This document shows positions 24,116-37,189 of a stretch of 64,000 nucleotides of DNA, piece after piece. The notes beneath the pieces are model-generated. The model was given only the letters and a program-made list of their open reading frames with translations, did no database searches and was not told the origin of the DNA. The translations under genes were made by a program, and so were the position numbers. Location of the stretch: positions 806,001 to 870,000 of the forward strand of contig JADANN010000431.1 in assembly GCA_018806985.1 (NCBI GenBank), given 5' to 3'. The stretch comes from Angiostrongylus vasorum. Lineage: Eukaryota > Nematoda > Chromadorea > Rhabditida > Metastrongylidae. Each line of letters begins with the position of its first letter. Positions within the stretch are counted from its first letter, which is position 1.

Positions 24116-24754
24116 CTTCAAAAACCACCAACAACAAGCCTACTACGACATCAGAAATCTAAGAAGTGAACATTCCAACACTTACTGTAAACAACAATAT
24201 CTCCATTATCCAGCTTCTTCGATAAAATTAGGAGATAAGGAAGATAAAACGGTAAATCCTTGGTCATGGGTCATGTATTCGACTGCTTTCAAGCATCACA
24301 GAGGTGAATGAAGGGATATTTTCTTTAAAGAACTACTGGCGACGGTGGCCTACATTTGAAGTCGCTGTTTTTGATTTATCCTTCCAGAAAAGCATACCTA
24401 CCATTGCACCAATTTCCGCCATCTCAGAGGGATGGAGACGATGAGTGGTATTGATCCGAAGATCCATGAGTATCGTAGGGCACCACTAACCGCAACGCTA
24501 AACGCATCTCATGTAGCCTTAACTGCTTGTAAACTGGAGCTGCATGATTCTGCGAGTAGTTGTAGTCGTCGTCGGCTAGAAAACATGGCGAGTCTCTGTG
24601 TTTGGTGTTGCTGATTAAGGTTTTTTTAAATCTTACCTCCGAAAACTGTAGATGACGTTTGTGTCTCTTACTAGATACTTCTAGGCTTTGAAGATCTTCA
24701 GTTCGCTTCAGCAACACCTCTACTTCGATTTCACGGATTGAAACGACCACGTTA

Positions 24755-24880
24755 GTTCTTCCCCACCGCAGACACCACCGGTCCAGAGTTTTGCAAATAT
24801 CTCAGCATCATTGAAGTTCTATTTCGCAACATACCCTGCCATTAAAAAGAGTAGGCAGTAAATAAGTTAAAATTGTGGTT
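24755..24880 (+). repeat. SINE family 1, 3' part
   Basis: Shares GTTCTTCCCCACCGCAGACA, TTTTGCAAATATCTCAGCAT and the GGCAGTAAATAAGTT tail. Confidence 0.65.
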
Positions 24881-24984
24881 ATAACTACAGCCTCAGCTTA
24901 ACTGGGTTCGTTGCTGATTTGGGCTCTCCAGATCAATCCCACTGACAGGTGACTGCTGATGGCAGAGATCGATAGAATTAGCTG

Positions 24985-25185
24985 AGAGACAGGCGAAACG
25001 AAAGACCAGCATGGTGTTGTGGTGAACTCGTTACTGCCCGGAAAGGACAACAGCGCGTTCGTTCCCCACTGCAGACACCTGCGGTCCGGAGTTTTGCAAA
25101 GATCTCAGCATCACTGTGATTTTATTTTACATAATACCCTGGTAAAGAGAAGAAAATAGTAGACATTAAATAAAAAAGTCATACA
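24985..25185 (+). repeat. tRNA-derived SINE (family 1)
   Basis: Reference copy: GACCAGCATGGTGTTGTGGT head, GCCCGGAAAGGACAACAGCG, a GCGTTCGTTCC B box, then TTTTGCAAAGATCTCAGCAT and an A-rich tail with AGTAGACATTAAATAAA. Confidence 0.7.
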
Positions 25186-25294
25186 TCGTGAGTCTCTTTT
25201 TGTAGCAAAATCGACTTCCATTTCCCAGCACAGGGATTCTGTTATCCGCCACATTGACCAACACTTCACTGCTTTCTCATTCCACCATTCCCAA

Positions 25295-25333
25295 TTACTG
25301 ACGTTTCGGCGATTTCGCTTTCTTCAGAACCTG
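25295..25333 (-). ncRNA. Hammerhead-ribozyme-like motif
   Basis: The minus strand reads CTGAAGA, A, AGCGAAATCGCC, GAAACGTCAGT. The variable N7 position is A here instead of G. It is followed by the same terminal repeat tail (TTGACC-type sequence) as the other copies. Confidence 0.45.
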
Positions 25334-25526
25334 AAAAGGTCAAATTGACACGCAATCTACTCGGCCAAACACTTTCATAACCTCAAAAGGTAAAACATAA
25401 TAGGCAGATCTTATTGTTTATTGTTTAGTTTGTTTATCAACCTCGTGTTAGCTTATCAATGCACATGATGATTAGTAATGCCGAGGTTGGAAGAAATTCA
25501 GTTTTTGAAGTATTGCTACGCTTACT

Positions 25527-25920
25527 TACTTGGTACTTGATACTTGAATGGCCCGCCCTCACTGGTTGTGCGGGCCTCAGCATAAGCTCCACTTCTCGGA
25601 GATTTGCTGGTTAAGCCATTGTGGTTCCCTGAAATCCCGAGGTCAGCCTGGCCAAAGTCCGCCACAGGTCTTCACCACTACAAGCACTCGCAGCCGTTGT
25701 GGATCAGAGGGAGATTTGCCATCATGTGACTTTGATACCAGGACGGTGGTGGATCCTGGTATTGGTTTACTCTTAGCTAGGCTTCCTGATGGAAACGTCG
25801 GACTCCTTCTCAGCTTGGGAGACCATGCCAGGGAATGCATCCAGTGCTGTACATCGCAGTCCGACACCCAGGAGCAGCTCCCAGCCACGATGAGGCGGCA
25901 AACCGTTGGGAGGATTACAA
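25527..25920 (-). repeat. Family 3 repeat, full length
   Basis: Runs on the minus strand from GTTTGCCGCCTCATCGTGGC to the tail GGGCCATTCAAGTATCAAGT. Confidence 0.75.
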
Positions 25921-25999
25921 CGTTTAGTGTTATCTAATGCAATACCGATTGCTGCAGGATGGATTGTCCTTCGAAAAACATGTTACATCACTGCATTCT

Positions 26000-26215
26000 T
26001 ATAATTTTGACTTTTATTTACTGCCTACTCTTTTTTTGCGGCAGGGTATGTGTTGCGAAATAGAACTTTAATGATGCTGAGATATTTGCAAAACTCCGGA
26101 CCCGCATGGTGTGGTGGTGAGCGCGCTACTCCCCGGAAAGGACAATAGCGCGTTCGTTCCCACCGTAGACACCTGCGGTCCGGAGTTTTGCAAATATCAC
26201 TGCATTCTTATAGTT
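26000..26215. repeat. SINE family 1, inverted pair
   Basis: A minus-strand 3' half (26000-26100) abuts a plus-strand head and body (26103-26215), both carrying GTCCGGAGTTTTGCAAATAT, so they meet in opposite orientation. Confidence 0.65.
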
Positions 26216-26867
26216 ACAGATTATATTATTGCGTTAAATTGTTATCAAATCACGTTTTCGTACTTTTTTCTCTTATTATCAGATTATCACACTTTTCAAC
26301 GATCTTTTATACAGGACGGCTCTTGTTGATAATGAGTGTCCGTTGATAATAATTTATTTTTTCAATGGACAGCCCATCCTCCAGCAATCGGTATTAGATA
26401 GGCTTGCATGTAGTAAATGAACAACATTTGTCAAACCGATCGTCATTTAACCTTGGAATTATTAATCAATACCTTTTTGGATTGTTAAGTTAACACGATG
26501 TTGATGAAAAGACTTATTCGGTTAATGTTTCGACGTCATCGTCTTCCTCAGAGGCGATGATCCTAGTCAATGGTCCGTAGTGGTTCGTACTCTCGATGTG
26601 GTGTCTTCATCGTATCCAAAAAATACTCATCGTTTTCTTCCTTATAAATGATCCAGTTCTTGCTAGAGACCAACCTCAGAGAAAATTGCATGGGTGAGGA
26701 ATGTGCACGGCTCAGGTTAAAAAGCCAGGCTGAAGGATGAAGTGAGGTCACTCTTTCCTGTGGTTCATTTTTTGAACATTTGGAATTCATCCAAAACTCT
26801 TCAAGAGTTCTACATGCTGACCGTTTAGACTCGTGTGCGAAAATAGTGACTTTTTGTCAAGATCTTC

Positions 26868-27143
26868 TCAGTTATGCCTTCGTATCCTATCAGTGCCTAG
26901 CCCAGTAATGTTCTGTTCACCTTTAGGTTTCCCGACTAGGTGCTCCCTTAGATGGTCGCAGAGTGGTCTACCCGTTTCACCAACATATTCGTCTCTACAC
27001 GCTTTACGGAACAAATACACTGCGCTTGAATTCATGCAATTACCATCCATACGTGGGGGGCGAACGAAGCAGTTTTTGTACTGTATATGGATCGTCATTG
27101 AAGCGGCTAGCATTAGCTGACGTTTTAGAGTGTTCAGAGGCAT
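26868..27143 (-). mobile_element. Penelope GIY-YIG fragment
   Basis: The minus strand encodes SSAVYLFRKACRDEYVGETG then RPLC and HLREHLVGKPK, a third copy of the endonuclease block. A hammerhead-like core of a different stem II sequence sits downstream on the same strand at 26519-26562. Confidence 0.8.
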
Positions 27144-27219
27144 TTCCGGTCGCTGTTACCGATTTCTCTAGACTGGGCTTTTTTCAACCACTGCTTTCTA
27201 GTTGCACTTTTCTTCACTT

Positions 27220-27540
27220 TATTTTGCATGATCCGTCACCACATCTATTGCGCAGATTCCAGCACTTCTTGCATTCGATTCGTCTTCCTCGCACTCGTCG
27301 TCCACAAAGGTCTTCCAATATTTTGCGTGTTCCTTCAGCTGCTGCTTGAGTATTTCTTCTTCTTTACGAATACCATAGAATACTGGTCGAGTCAGTTCCC
27401 CCTTGCAATCTTTGAGATAGTCAGACTAAGGCGTTCCCACGTGAACTGGAAGAGAGCTAGGGGCGGTGATCGAACTAGAGCTCTTGCTTCTTGATCGACA
27501 GCACCACTAACCACTGCGCTATCGCTGCCACGGCTCCAGT
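27220..27540 (+). repeat. Repeat family 4, copy 1
   Basis: About 320 bp alignable by eye with 40775-41140: CATTCGATTCGTCTTCCTCG, CACAAAGGTCTTC, CTGCTGCTTGAG, then a tRNA-like end (GGTGATCGAACTAGAGC, ACCACTGCGCTA). Confidence 0.65.
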
Positions 27541-27569
27541 TACTTTACTTGCGCTTACTCCGCTTAATC

Positions 27570-27770
27570 ATGGGTTTTTATAAGCGACAAATAAAAAGGA
27601 TAGAGCTATCAATTCCTGAGGGATGTGCCATGCATTCGACTTCATTAAGCAGCGTTGGAGGTGACTGAATGGATATCTGGCCTTTACAATGACTCGCAAT
27701 GGCCTGCCGATGTATCGAGCCAGTGCTGCTATCCTCCCAGAGAAATCTGATACCAATTTTCAAGATCTCA
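27570..27770 (-). repeat. SINE family 2, head-truncated
   Basis: Contains the TCTGGGAGGATAGCAGCACT to GAATGCATGGCACATCCC body but no A or B box. Confidence 0.7.
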
Positions 27771-28164
27771 AAAAAGATCGAATGGGAAAACCAGGGCTTT
27801 TTGTGACACATCCACTCATGCAACATCAATCATTCCATCTACGTGCACACCTGTGATTTCAATTTATGAACGTTGCAACTATTTCATAAGACAGAGGAGA
27901 GAATAAGTCAGCAGTAACAAGATGAACGCAGAGAAGAACGAGAGAAGAGAAGAAGAAGTTAGATGTTACCGGCTATGAACGACGAATTACCACCCGTATG
28001 GTGATGTGTTTATATTTAAAGTAGGTTTAGGGGACATCCAACCATAGTTTCATCTATTTTTCTTGGAAAACGAAGTGATAAAAAATTCGAAGCTCCTTGC
28101 GGACTTTACACGCCAATTTCTAGTTCTTTTACCCATTCGATTTCACAATTCATTCTTCTAGTAT

Positions 28165-28575
28165 ACTATCAATCCTCCCAACGATTTACTGCCTCATAAC
28201 GGTTGGGAAGTGTTCCTGGATGTCGGGCTGCGATGTACAGCAGGAGAATCCATCCCCCAGCAGGACCTCCCAATTCGAGAAGGAGTCCGGCGTCTCCATC
28301 AGGAGTCTCAGCTAAGAGTAAACCAATATCAGGATCCGTCATCATCAACTTGGTATCAAATTAGTCACATGTTGGCAAGTCCAAATCTCCTTCTGATCCA
28401 CAAGGACGGCAACTGCCTGTGGTGGTGGCGATTTGGGATAGACTTTTGCTAGGCTGATCTCGGGACTCCAGGAAAACCGCATCACCTAAACCACCAAAGC
28501 TCCGAGAAATGGAAATTACGCTGAAGCCTCCACGAGCGGTGAGGACGGGCCATCTAAGCATCCAAGTAAATAAGT
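28165..28575 (+). repeat. Family 3 repeat, full length
   Basis: Runs from CTCCCAACGATTTACTGCC to GGGCCATCTAAGCATCCAAG. Confidence 0.75.
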
Positions 28576-29594
28576 CATACTATCACGTGTATTGTAAAAC
28601 TGTCGTATCTACGTTTAGGATTTCTTGACAATACAATACAAAATGTTTTTATTCTGCACTTATTAACATATGTGAACAATGTATACAACTTAGTAATTTC
28701 ACAACCTCTATCACAAACCATCGAGCAGCTGCATATCACATTACAAGGGTACTAGTAACATCCACTGCAAAAAAAATAGGCATGATTTTTTAAAGCGCAC
28801 ATAAACCAAAAGTCCTGATGAAGCCCTCATTCTATGGAGTATATTATTAAGCATATCTTACCTCAGAACTCACAGTTTTGAGGAGTTGCATAGCAGCAAA
28901 CTGTTAAAAATAGATTGAAAACAGCAAAATTTGAAGACTTCATCTGTCCTGCTCAGAGTTTTGCTGGACAAAAAACGATAGCTTCCCGAATAATTACTTT
29001 TTACAAGAAAATCACAAATGATTTCTACAGTGGATGCCATCTCGAAAACACATCAGAAGTGAATCTAAGGAAACACTACGAAGTTAATACATATGATGCT
29101 TCGGTTCCTAGATGTTACTGAAAAACCTTACGTTTGAGGAAACAAAAATTTTTCAAAATGATGAAGGCACATAGTGAAATTTGAACAATAGTCATCAAAT
29201 GAGACACTAGAATAGACAGCCTCCAAGGAAAGGTGTTTAGACCGAGGCACTTATTTCGCTACAAAAGGAACTAAGTTCATAACTACAACGAGGCGGATAA
29301 CCAATAAACGTAATCTGCTGATATGTTAGCTAAAAATGTGGTCCACCGTTTTATCCACATGGATGTAGGAATCCACTAGCCCATAAATTAGACTTTTTCA
29401 ATACCCGATGTTACAAGAATACAGCCGCTCTAGCAAACTAGGGCACAATTTCACCGATTAAGCTACGAATTAAGGTAAAGAGAAACGTAGGTGAATATTA
29501 TACTAGCATATATAGTTGTGGACAAATATTATGCCACCATATACACTGTAAGAGCATGAAAAGGATATATGGACAACCTAAGAGAAATAACAAC

Positions 29595-32500
29595 TCACGA
29601 CTGCTTGAAGCGATTCTCGCCTATAGGAAACATGATCATACTGGCTCGTAAGAAGTCTATGTCTGGCAATTGATCATGAAGAGCACGCGCGTCGAGTGAC
29701 AGTTCGGACGGCGGCCGAACAATTTTTTTGTCCAACTTTTTGGTGGCCGACGCCATAACAACGTCTAACATGGACGGCTGACTCTCAGGTTTTGGCCGTG
29801 TCTGAGACAACGTGTTTGAGAGACCCAGTTGATCGAGCTCTTTCTGCAACGTCGAAATTGCAGACGAATTTCCACCACCACTATTAGCCCATAGAAAATC
29901 GACGTCAAGTAAGGCAGAAGAACGATCTGAACGAAACAATAACGTAAACCAGCTGTTCAATTCTTGAAACCCTACCCGATATGTTGAAACAGACATCACC
30001 ACTTCCTAATTGCCAGTTGATTAAGAAAACAAACGAAAACAACGTGGAACACAGATTTTGTCATTCTTTTCTCTGGGAAATATCCATGTTTAACCCAACA
30101 ATGAAGCCGCCTCATTATGTCTATGGACTGCTCTTGCATATTGAACCATGATGTACAGCAAAGGGAGATCTTCTACTAAGAGTGTCAGTGAATCAAAAAA
30201 AAGTTCAAGATTTCAGACCGAAAATTCAACCAGCAATCAACCAATGCTGATAATCATCAACGTCCTGAAAGGAATCCACTAGAAAGGTGGCGAAATCCTT
30301 CTGACACATAAGGGACGTTAAGTACCTCTTCTGTCAGTGCTATAGTTTTCTCAGAAACTCTGAGAAAAAATACCAAATGAGAAACATGGTAGTTAAACGA
30401 AAAATATGCTGGAGTCCAAACAAATGAAGTTTGTGTTATGTTTAGTTTTTCACAATTCGACAGTTACCGCACTTCTTGGAGCTCACAAATTCGAAGACAT
30501 CTTATCCGAAAGACGAGTTAAGCAAACCGGGTTCAAAAACCCAGTGTGATATGAACTTAAACACAAAAAAGGGTCACACAAACAGGTGAAATCAAAGGTT
30601 GCGAAGAACGCATCTTATTGTATTGAAAACACAACCTCGTTTTCTGAAAGAAAAACAGGAAACGCACTTGCTGCCATCGTCGGATTGACTAAATCCGACT
30701 TTTCCCAGTCAAAATCAGCGCTCGGTATTGATGGCGATTCGATTGGTACAGTGGTAGTCGTTGATTGAAAATCAGAGGCTGGTGCCTCTGTCGAGACCAC
30801 TTTGGCATCGTGTGCTCCTTCTTCACGAGAAATTATTACAGATCGGCGTCTGAAAATGCATAGCGCAAAATGTTCGAGAGTTTCAGTACATAACATATCA
30901 TAGCTGTATATACATTGTAAAAAAAATCTTCATAAAAACTATTACGGTACTACGGATATCATAGGAAACAGTCTGAATTTGTAAATCAAGCTCTAAAAAG
31001 CTCTCGGCGTTGATCAATCCCTGAGGGATGCGCCATGCATTCGACTTCATCAAGCATCGCTGGAAGTGACTGAATGATATATAGCCTTTACAGTGACTAG
31101 CAGTGGCCTACCGATGTATCGAGCCAGTGCTGCCATCCTCCCAGACAAGTCTGGTACCAATTTGCCGACGCCGGAATGATGGAAGGCTTGGTGAGCCATG
31201 GGCGTGGGGATCGATTCCACGTGTGTGTCGCAGTGTCGCCTCCAACCACTGTGCCACACGCGCCCTTTTTTGTAGATACCCCGATGAATAAGATATTACG
31301 GAGAACCGAGAAAGACTAGGCCGTGAAGAAATATGCTTGGATCTAAATCACGCGCTAAGAATGCGCCTATTTCCGCACAGTGTGCACGACATAGTTATAA
31401 ACAAAGCAAAAAAACAAACATGGAAATCAATATCTGACATGTAAATCAAAGCAATAGATCGAATGTAGAATAAACGGTCGATATTTCAGCCGAGAAGTTA
31501 AATTTTCAAACAATACGCAGACCCAGCATTAAAAACGGTTAGCAGAAGAACAACTACTTGTGTAAGCTCAGCAACGAAGTCACGAACTTAAAAAGTGGAG
31601 CAAAAGCCCTATTATAATAGCAAAATTATGCCCTGTAGATTTGAAAACTTGCGCAAAAAGAACGGCCAGTGAACAAATTTTGCCACATACTTCTTGAACT
31701 TCAAAGCAGATGGAAGGGCGCAGATCTTGCCCAGTTAATGGATAAAAGAGTCGTAAAGCTTTAGTCATGACATGTGTTTATTCCACTAATATAGGGAAAA
31801 CCCACGTTGTGCCATTTGCGATTAACGGTATTGGTTCTAATACAGTAAACATTGAAGGTGATGAGGAAACACGACCATCATCAACCTGAATTATAGCCAG
31901 AACTCCTCAGTATCAAATTAATACAGGAAGGAGAATACAAGCGAGTTCCAGTAAAACTTACCGGATCAACACCTAATGCTTTGAAAAGATTAACTCTGTG
32001 CTGTGATCCCTTCCATTCGAACTTCAACGCTAAAGCATCTTCAACTACTCGTAGAGCAAGCCAAAGCTCGTAACCTCTGTAAAGGTATTGAGAGATTGAT
32101 CAAACCCAATATAAAGGGGAAAAACCTATTGCGAAAATCTACGTGGTTAACGAACTTAAGGAAAGGTATGGCGCTACTCTCCTTCAGTTCTGAAGCATCG
32201 GAGTCGAGTAAATTAATAATATTGTATCCCTGAATTAAGATGCCTTACACATAGAGTATATGGGTTGTTATAAAATGAAATCGAAAATAGTGACCGAAAT
32301 TACAAGGCTATTTAAAGGTTCAGCACCTTGTCGTCACCTATTTCGTTCCCCACATTCCATAGATCCATTGAATCACATACGTCATCCAAAACTGGAGACG
32401 TTAACGTTTCGGATATCAGAACATTAGAAGGCAGAGGACTCGAATCACTACTGGGACCATCGTCTACTTCGGGAATGGACTTATCAAAATCGTCAAAGTC

Positions 32501-33468
32501 CGCCGACCAATCCTTATCTTGAAATGAAATCGGGAAACAATTAGTTGAAAACCACTGGTATGTCCATCAGTACTGCAAACAGAGGTACCACAATCCTACC
32601 ATTTCTATACTCCTGAAGTGAGCCAAAGGCATTCCATTCATCGTCCTCACCACTTTGGTCGACAGTGGAAGGCCAAATCTGTTGAATCTGTCGAAAATTA
32701 TCGAAACAATTTACCATATTAAGGAGAGGAAACTACAAATGTCAAGGCAGTAAAAGCAAACAAAAATGTTGCGCATTTCGACTAAAGGAAACAAAGGTTC
32801 CAAAGCCCTGAAGGACAATATGAACTGACTAACGCACTGGCTTAGTATCTTCAGCCTTCTGTCCAGATGAATGGAAATCCTCAGAGAAAGACCGTTGAGG
32901 TAGAGGCTCGGAAAGACCTGAAACTTTTCATATTTGATCAAACGCGTAAAAAAAAACGAGTTTAACCAAATGAGAACGACGTTATCATTGATAAGTATTC
33001 CAAAGACAACTAAGTAACTGTTTTCTAGAACTTGCCCGCTTCGTTGATCTCAGATGACCCAGGATCATGACCAGTAAAATCGGCAAAGTCACCAAAGTCA
33101 TCCTCAAAGCTCTCATCGTCTTGTAGAGAATCCAACCCATGCACTTCACACTTTTTCTGTTTTGCGAAAGGACCAAAATCGAAAGATGTCCGATCAGGTT
33201 CTCTATCGTTTGGTAGTCCATTTATCACCGAGGTCGGATGATTTTGACCCAAACACTTTTCATTACCATCATCCTTCGTCGCAGAATTTTGCTTGCATGA
33301 AGAGAACTGAGGTGAAGCTGATGAGGAGGTACAAGGTAGATCCGTTGGAATTTCAAGATGTCCAGTGCTAAATTCTTCCTCGTCATCGACTGTCATTCGA
33401 ATGTCGCACTCAACATCTGGGAGCTCGTCCAACGCTCCAACGAATGGAGGTGGAGCCTCAAAGTCCAT
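29595..33468 (-). CDS. Aftiphilin-like clathrin/adaptor accessory protein
   Basis: Eight exons join in phase to 483 aa: 33468-33072, 32917-32838, 32687-32600, 32517-32338, 32074-31962, 31885-31806, 30849-30668 and 29926-29595. The ATG follows TTGCTTCAG, a likely cis- or trans-splice acceptor. Recognition rests on several blocks: EDDFGDFADF (about 122-131), WNAF (177-180) and DWSADFDDF as acidic adaptor-binding motifs; LRVVEDALALKFEW followed by LFKALGVD (about 258-286); FDWEKSDLVNP; ALLDVDFLW (378-386), a clathrin-box-like motif; and LPDIDFLRASMIMFP near the C-terminus. These occur in the same order as in animal aftiphilin. The protein is shorter than vertebrate aftiphilin, mainly in the N-terminal half. 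Family members act in AP-1/AP-2 clathrin trafficking. Weak points are the first donor (ACTG|GTCATG) and the AG choice at 32074 versus 32076. Confidence 0.85.
30990..31270 (-). repeat. tRNA-derived SINE (family 2), near full length
   Basis: A second near-complete copy, from GGCGCGTGTGGCACAGTGG to TTGATCAACGCCGAGAGC, in an intron of the aftiphilin-like gene. Confidence 0.8.
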
Positions 33469-33639
33469 CTGAAGCAATACGTGCAATACAAGCGATCCCA
33501 TAGCAACGGTACACGACTGAAGGATTGTAGGGCAGTTACAGCAACAATATAGACAGTCACATCGGGAAGTTCAAATAAAAACAACGCATGGACATTTCGT
33601 TCCTAACTATGCCACATTTTTTAGTAACCCTTTAATTTC

Positions 33640-34460
33640 AGTTTGATGACCTATATTCACGTACTTAACTCTTAGGGTCCGACGTGAATTGATTTCCGCT
33701 CACACGGCACGAAAACAACGACCGCTTTCAACTTCAGACTATCTACTTTGGCTCAATCTGAACTTTGTTAATTGAAGTGAAGACAATCAGAGCGTGTACA
33801 TCTTAGTCAATAAGATGCTAAATCTCTTATTCTACGCCTTCTATTATGAAATTACTGATTTCACGCGACTCAGCAATCGTACCTTTGTCGCTTTTTTTCT
33901 TCGTCGAAGGAAAGTATTTAGAAAGTGAAATCAATTGAATAAGCGATATTTCGTCTACTGTAACCCGGCGGTTTCCCTAAATATGCTGCTGATCACTTGT
34001 CCACCAGGATTTCGTCTGTCACCTCAAAAATTCACATTTCGTTCTCACTTCTTTCGGAAATCCTTATTCAAAACAACCTCAAAGACTAAACAATAGGTTT
34101 AAAAACCCATACCCAGAGTTAAATAGATTCAGAAAAGTCTCTTGTATAAGGCGGTAGCGTTTTCAGCAGCCCAAGTGCTACAGTTATCGAAAAATTTTCA
34201 GCAGTTTACGAAGAACCACTGCAATCGGACCCTAAGTATAATTTGTAAGCAGAAACTCCTGCACAGGTGATTACCTTCCTACTATATCCTGATTGCCACG
34301 AAAATAGAGAATCCTGCTATCGATTATTTCTTTATCTGTGTAAAAAGACAGGGCAAAACTAAGGATGGAGGACAAAAACGATGAAAGTGTCCCTACAAAG
34401 AACAAGAACGTGCTAATCGATAACATCACAACTAAATGATAACCATCATGGGGCCACAGT
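33640..34460. other. No recognisable gene
   Basis: Flank upstream of the aftiphilin-like gene; it may contain its promoter. No domain or repeat was recognised. Confidence 0.4.
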
Positions 34461-34469
34461 GACACATTA

Positions 34470-34622
34470 TGCAACACGTGAGCCCCGGAAAGGGCAATCG
34501 CGGGTTCGAATCTGGCCTGGGAAACAAGTTCTGCAGATACCTCAGCATCATGGCGGTTCTATTTCACACCATGCCATATCGTTGAAAATAATAATGGGCA
34601 GCAAATAAAAAGTTAATATAAA
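34470..34622 (+). repeat. SINE family 1
   Basis: Has the best B box of the family, GCGGGTTCGAATCTGGCC, then CTCAGCATCATGGCGGTTCT and the GGCAGCAAATAAAAAGTT tail. Confidence 0.7.
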
Positions 34623-35440
34623 TTAGCAGTCGTAAGAACAATGGTGACCAAACAGTACACGATGGAGCAATCAGGCGCGACTGTTGAACTCGTCGCTGGT
34701 CCCGAACATTCCACAAAGCTATCCAAGCATTCCATAGCTGACAAATAGCATGTCATAGGAACATCAGAGAATGAATTACAGCAAAACCTGCCAAGCGAGC
34801 GCCTTGTGAAAGTCAGCCTCGAATGAGACTAGTCGAATTCATACCACTGAGAAGAAAACTAGCAAAACAACTCTTACGGAACAGAAATGAGATCCAGGAT
34901 ATCGCATCGAAACTACACATCGACGCAGAAACCGCCTGCTACACTCAGAAAAGACTGGACAACACAAGGACAACTTCCCTAACGACCAGTCGACGCCCGC
35001 CCATTGCGCAATGGTTGCACGATTCTGGCGAGCAGGCGCACAGAAATTCAATCCACCTCGCAGAACTGGCGAAATTCTGGTCTCTAACATCTAGGAATAT
35101 TTTTCATCCTGGGAGCTATTGATTTCATCTTAAGTTCGTGACACTGAAGACTAGGTTATGCTACTTTGTACAGTTTTAGTACTGCTGCAGCGTGTTTTTT
35201 GGGCTTCAGCCCCTAGTTTGTGTACATTTTCAATCTCGTACCTCTTCACATTTCTGCCGTTTTAGTGTTTATGACCCATCCTATGTACTGTTTTACTAGT
35301 TATTTCTTATATACCACTTTATTGTCGCCATTTCCTGCCCTGAATAATGAAATAACGATGATATCGCGCATGACACGCGAACACCAAAGGCTAAGGGTTT
35401 TTTTCTTCACTAATTTTGAGTTTTTTTGTTTAATCTTACT

Positions 35441-35830
35441 GGGATACTTGGATGGTCCGTCTTCAGTAGCTGTGCGGGCCCCAGCATAATTTCCATTCTC
35501 CAGAGAGTTGCTGGTTTAGCCACTGTGATTGCCCGGAATCTCGAGGTCAGCCTGGCAAAAGTCTGCCCTAGGTCGTCACCACAGGCAGTCGCCGCTCTAG
35601 TGGATCAGAGGGAGATTTGCGACCATGCGACTAGTTCGATATCAGGACAGTGGTGGATTCTAATATTTGTATTGGATGACTCCTAGCTGGGCTTCCTAAT
35701 GGAAACGCCGGACGCCTTCTCAGCTTGGGAGATCCTGCTAGTTGTATGAATCCTCCCTCCGTACATCACAGCCCGACACCCAGAAACACCTCCTAGCCAC
35801 AATGAGGCGGTAAACCGCTGGGAAGTTTAC
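35441..35830 (-). repeat. Family 3 repeat, full length
   Basis: Minus-strand copy with TCCCAGCGGTTTACCGCCTC at its head and GACGGACCATCCAAGTATCC at its tail. Confidence 0.75.
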
Positions 35831-37189
35831 TTTCTAAACATGTCAGGTGTTCCTCAGTGCAGTATGAAATAGATGAAATACAATGACACGTTAAACTGAA
35901 CCCGGAACATCAAGCATAGGATCCAAAGCGATTAGGAGCAGCTCAATGGTTTGAAATAGCGCCAAAACTGCAAGTTATTCTTGTCAACAGCTGTTATTTC
36001 TATAAAAACATGTTAGACAGTCGCTTGTTGTGAAAAACAGCTTTGAGTTTCATCCAGATTTCCGGTGGACTCAGGTTCATCCAGACATTGGATAACGCAC
36101 ATACGGTCTGTTGAACTGCTTCTTTGAAATGGTCCGAATAACGAAATGAATAGGTCCTTAACTCTAACTTCCGATTTAGTATTCTACCAAGAGCAACTCA
36201 CAATAATGTAGAAAAAACAGTACGCACTAATGAGCGAAAATAACTCCCGGATGTAATGTACGAAGAAATATCGATTGATCTTTGAATTGGTAACGAGTGT
36301 GTACGTGTTTGACTAAAGAACCAGCGCAATTTTTGTGATTTGTATGGTCCGAGTTTTTAATTCATGGAGGGATAGAAGGACATTTTACTGGGAGGACTGA
36401 CTCTTTGATGTGGCTGCTCGATTTCCAGGCCAAGAGTAGGTTTTGTTTTCTTCCAAGTGTTGTTTTAGATCGTCACTATGCTTTACGCGTGCTGATCCAG
36501 GCAGGAGTGGGCGCTTTGCTTACCACCCATTCGCTCTGAATTGCCATTCCATTCGGTGGCTTGCTAAGCTTTGAACCTTTCGGACGACTGTTTTTGCCAA
36601 CGAAGGGAAGGGTATGTGGCCAGACATCCACCAAGGGACTGTGGACTATGTCAGATACTTCTTGTGATAGTGTCATCTCAGGTTGTACTTGTTTCACGGT
36701 CTTCATTTGTCGTTCTAAGTTATGCGATTCATTTAGCATATTTCAAATGTCTTTCTTCACTCTTAATAGTTCTGTTTGCCGTAGTCACCTCCAATTTTAT
36801 TAGGTTCCCCGGTCTCTATGATTAGGACTAAATCGGAGAACTTCCTTCCTGGCATGATTCTATGTTAGCTTGTGAACAGATCATTTGGCAGTTCAGTATA
36901 TTCCATCTTAAGAAGATCATTGTGATGTTAGGGAAGAAGTTTAAATCGGATGTGCTCGCTCATAATGTGATCTTTCGCCACATCGAATGGTTTTTTCTAT
37001 TCATTTCAGATATTTTATTCCGGTATAGCGGTGGAAGTGTATTGATGCATGTCTTTCACTCGATCCCCCAATCGAGTCTTCGTCGATAAAATCTGCTATC
37101 TCAATGGAGAGACAATCAGCGTGGGTTTTACCTTACATACTTTAGGGTGGAGGATCTTCGCATTCTATTTATACCGGAATAAGTTCAGT

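Noticed and set aside
34823..35122. Plus-strand open frame of about 100 codons
   Set aside because: It suggests a worn retroelement tail, but I could not match any block to a known family and both strands are open.
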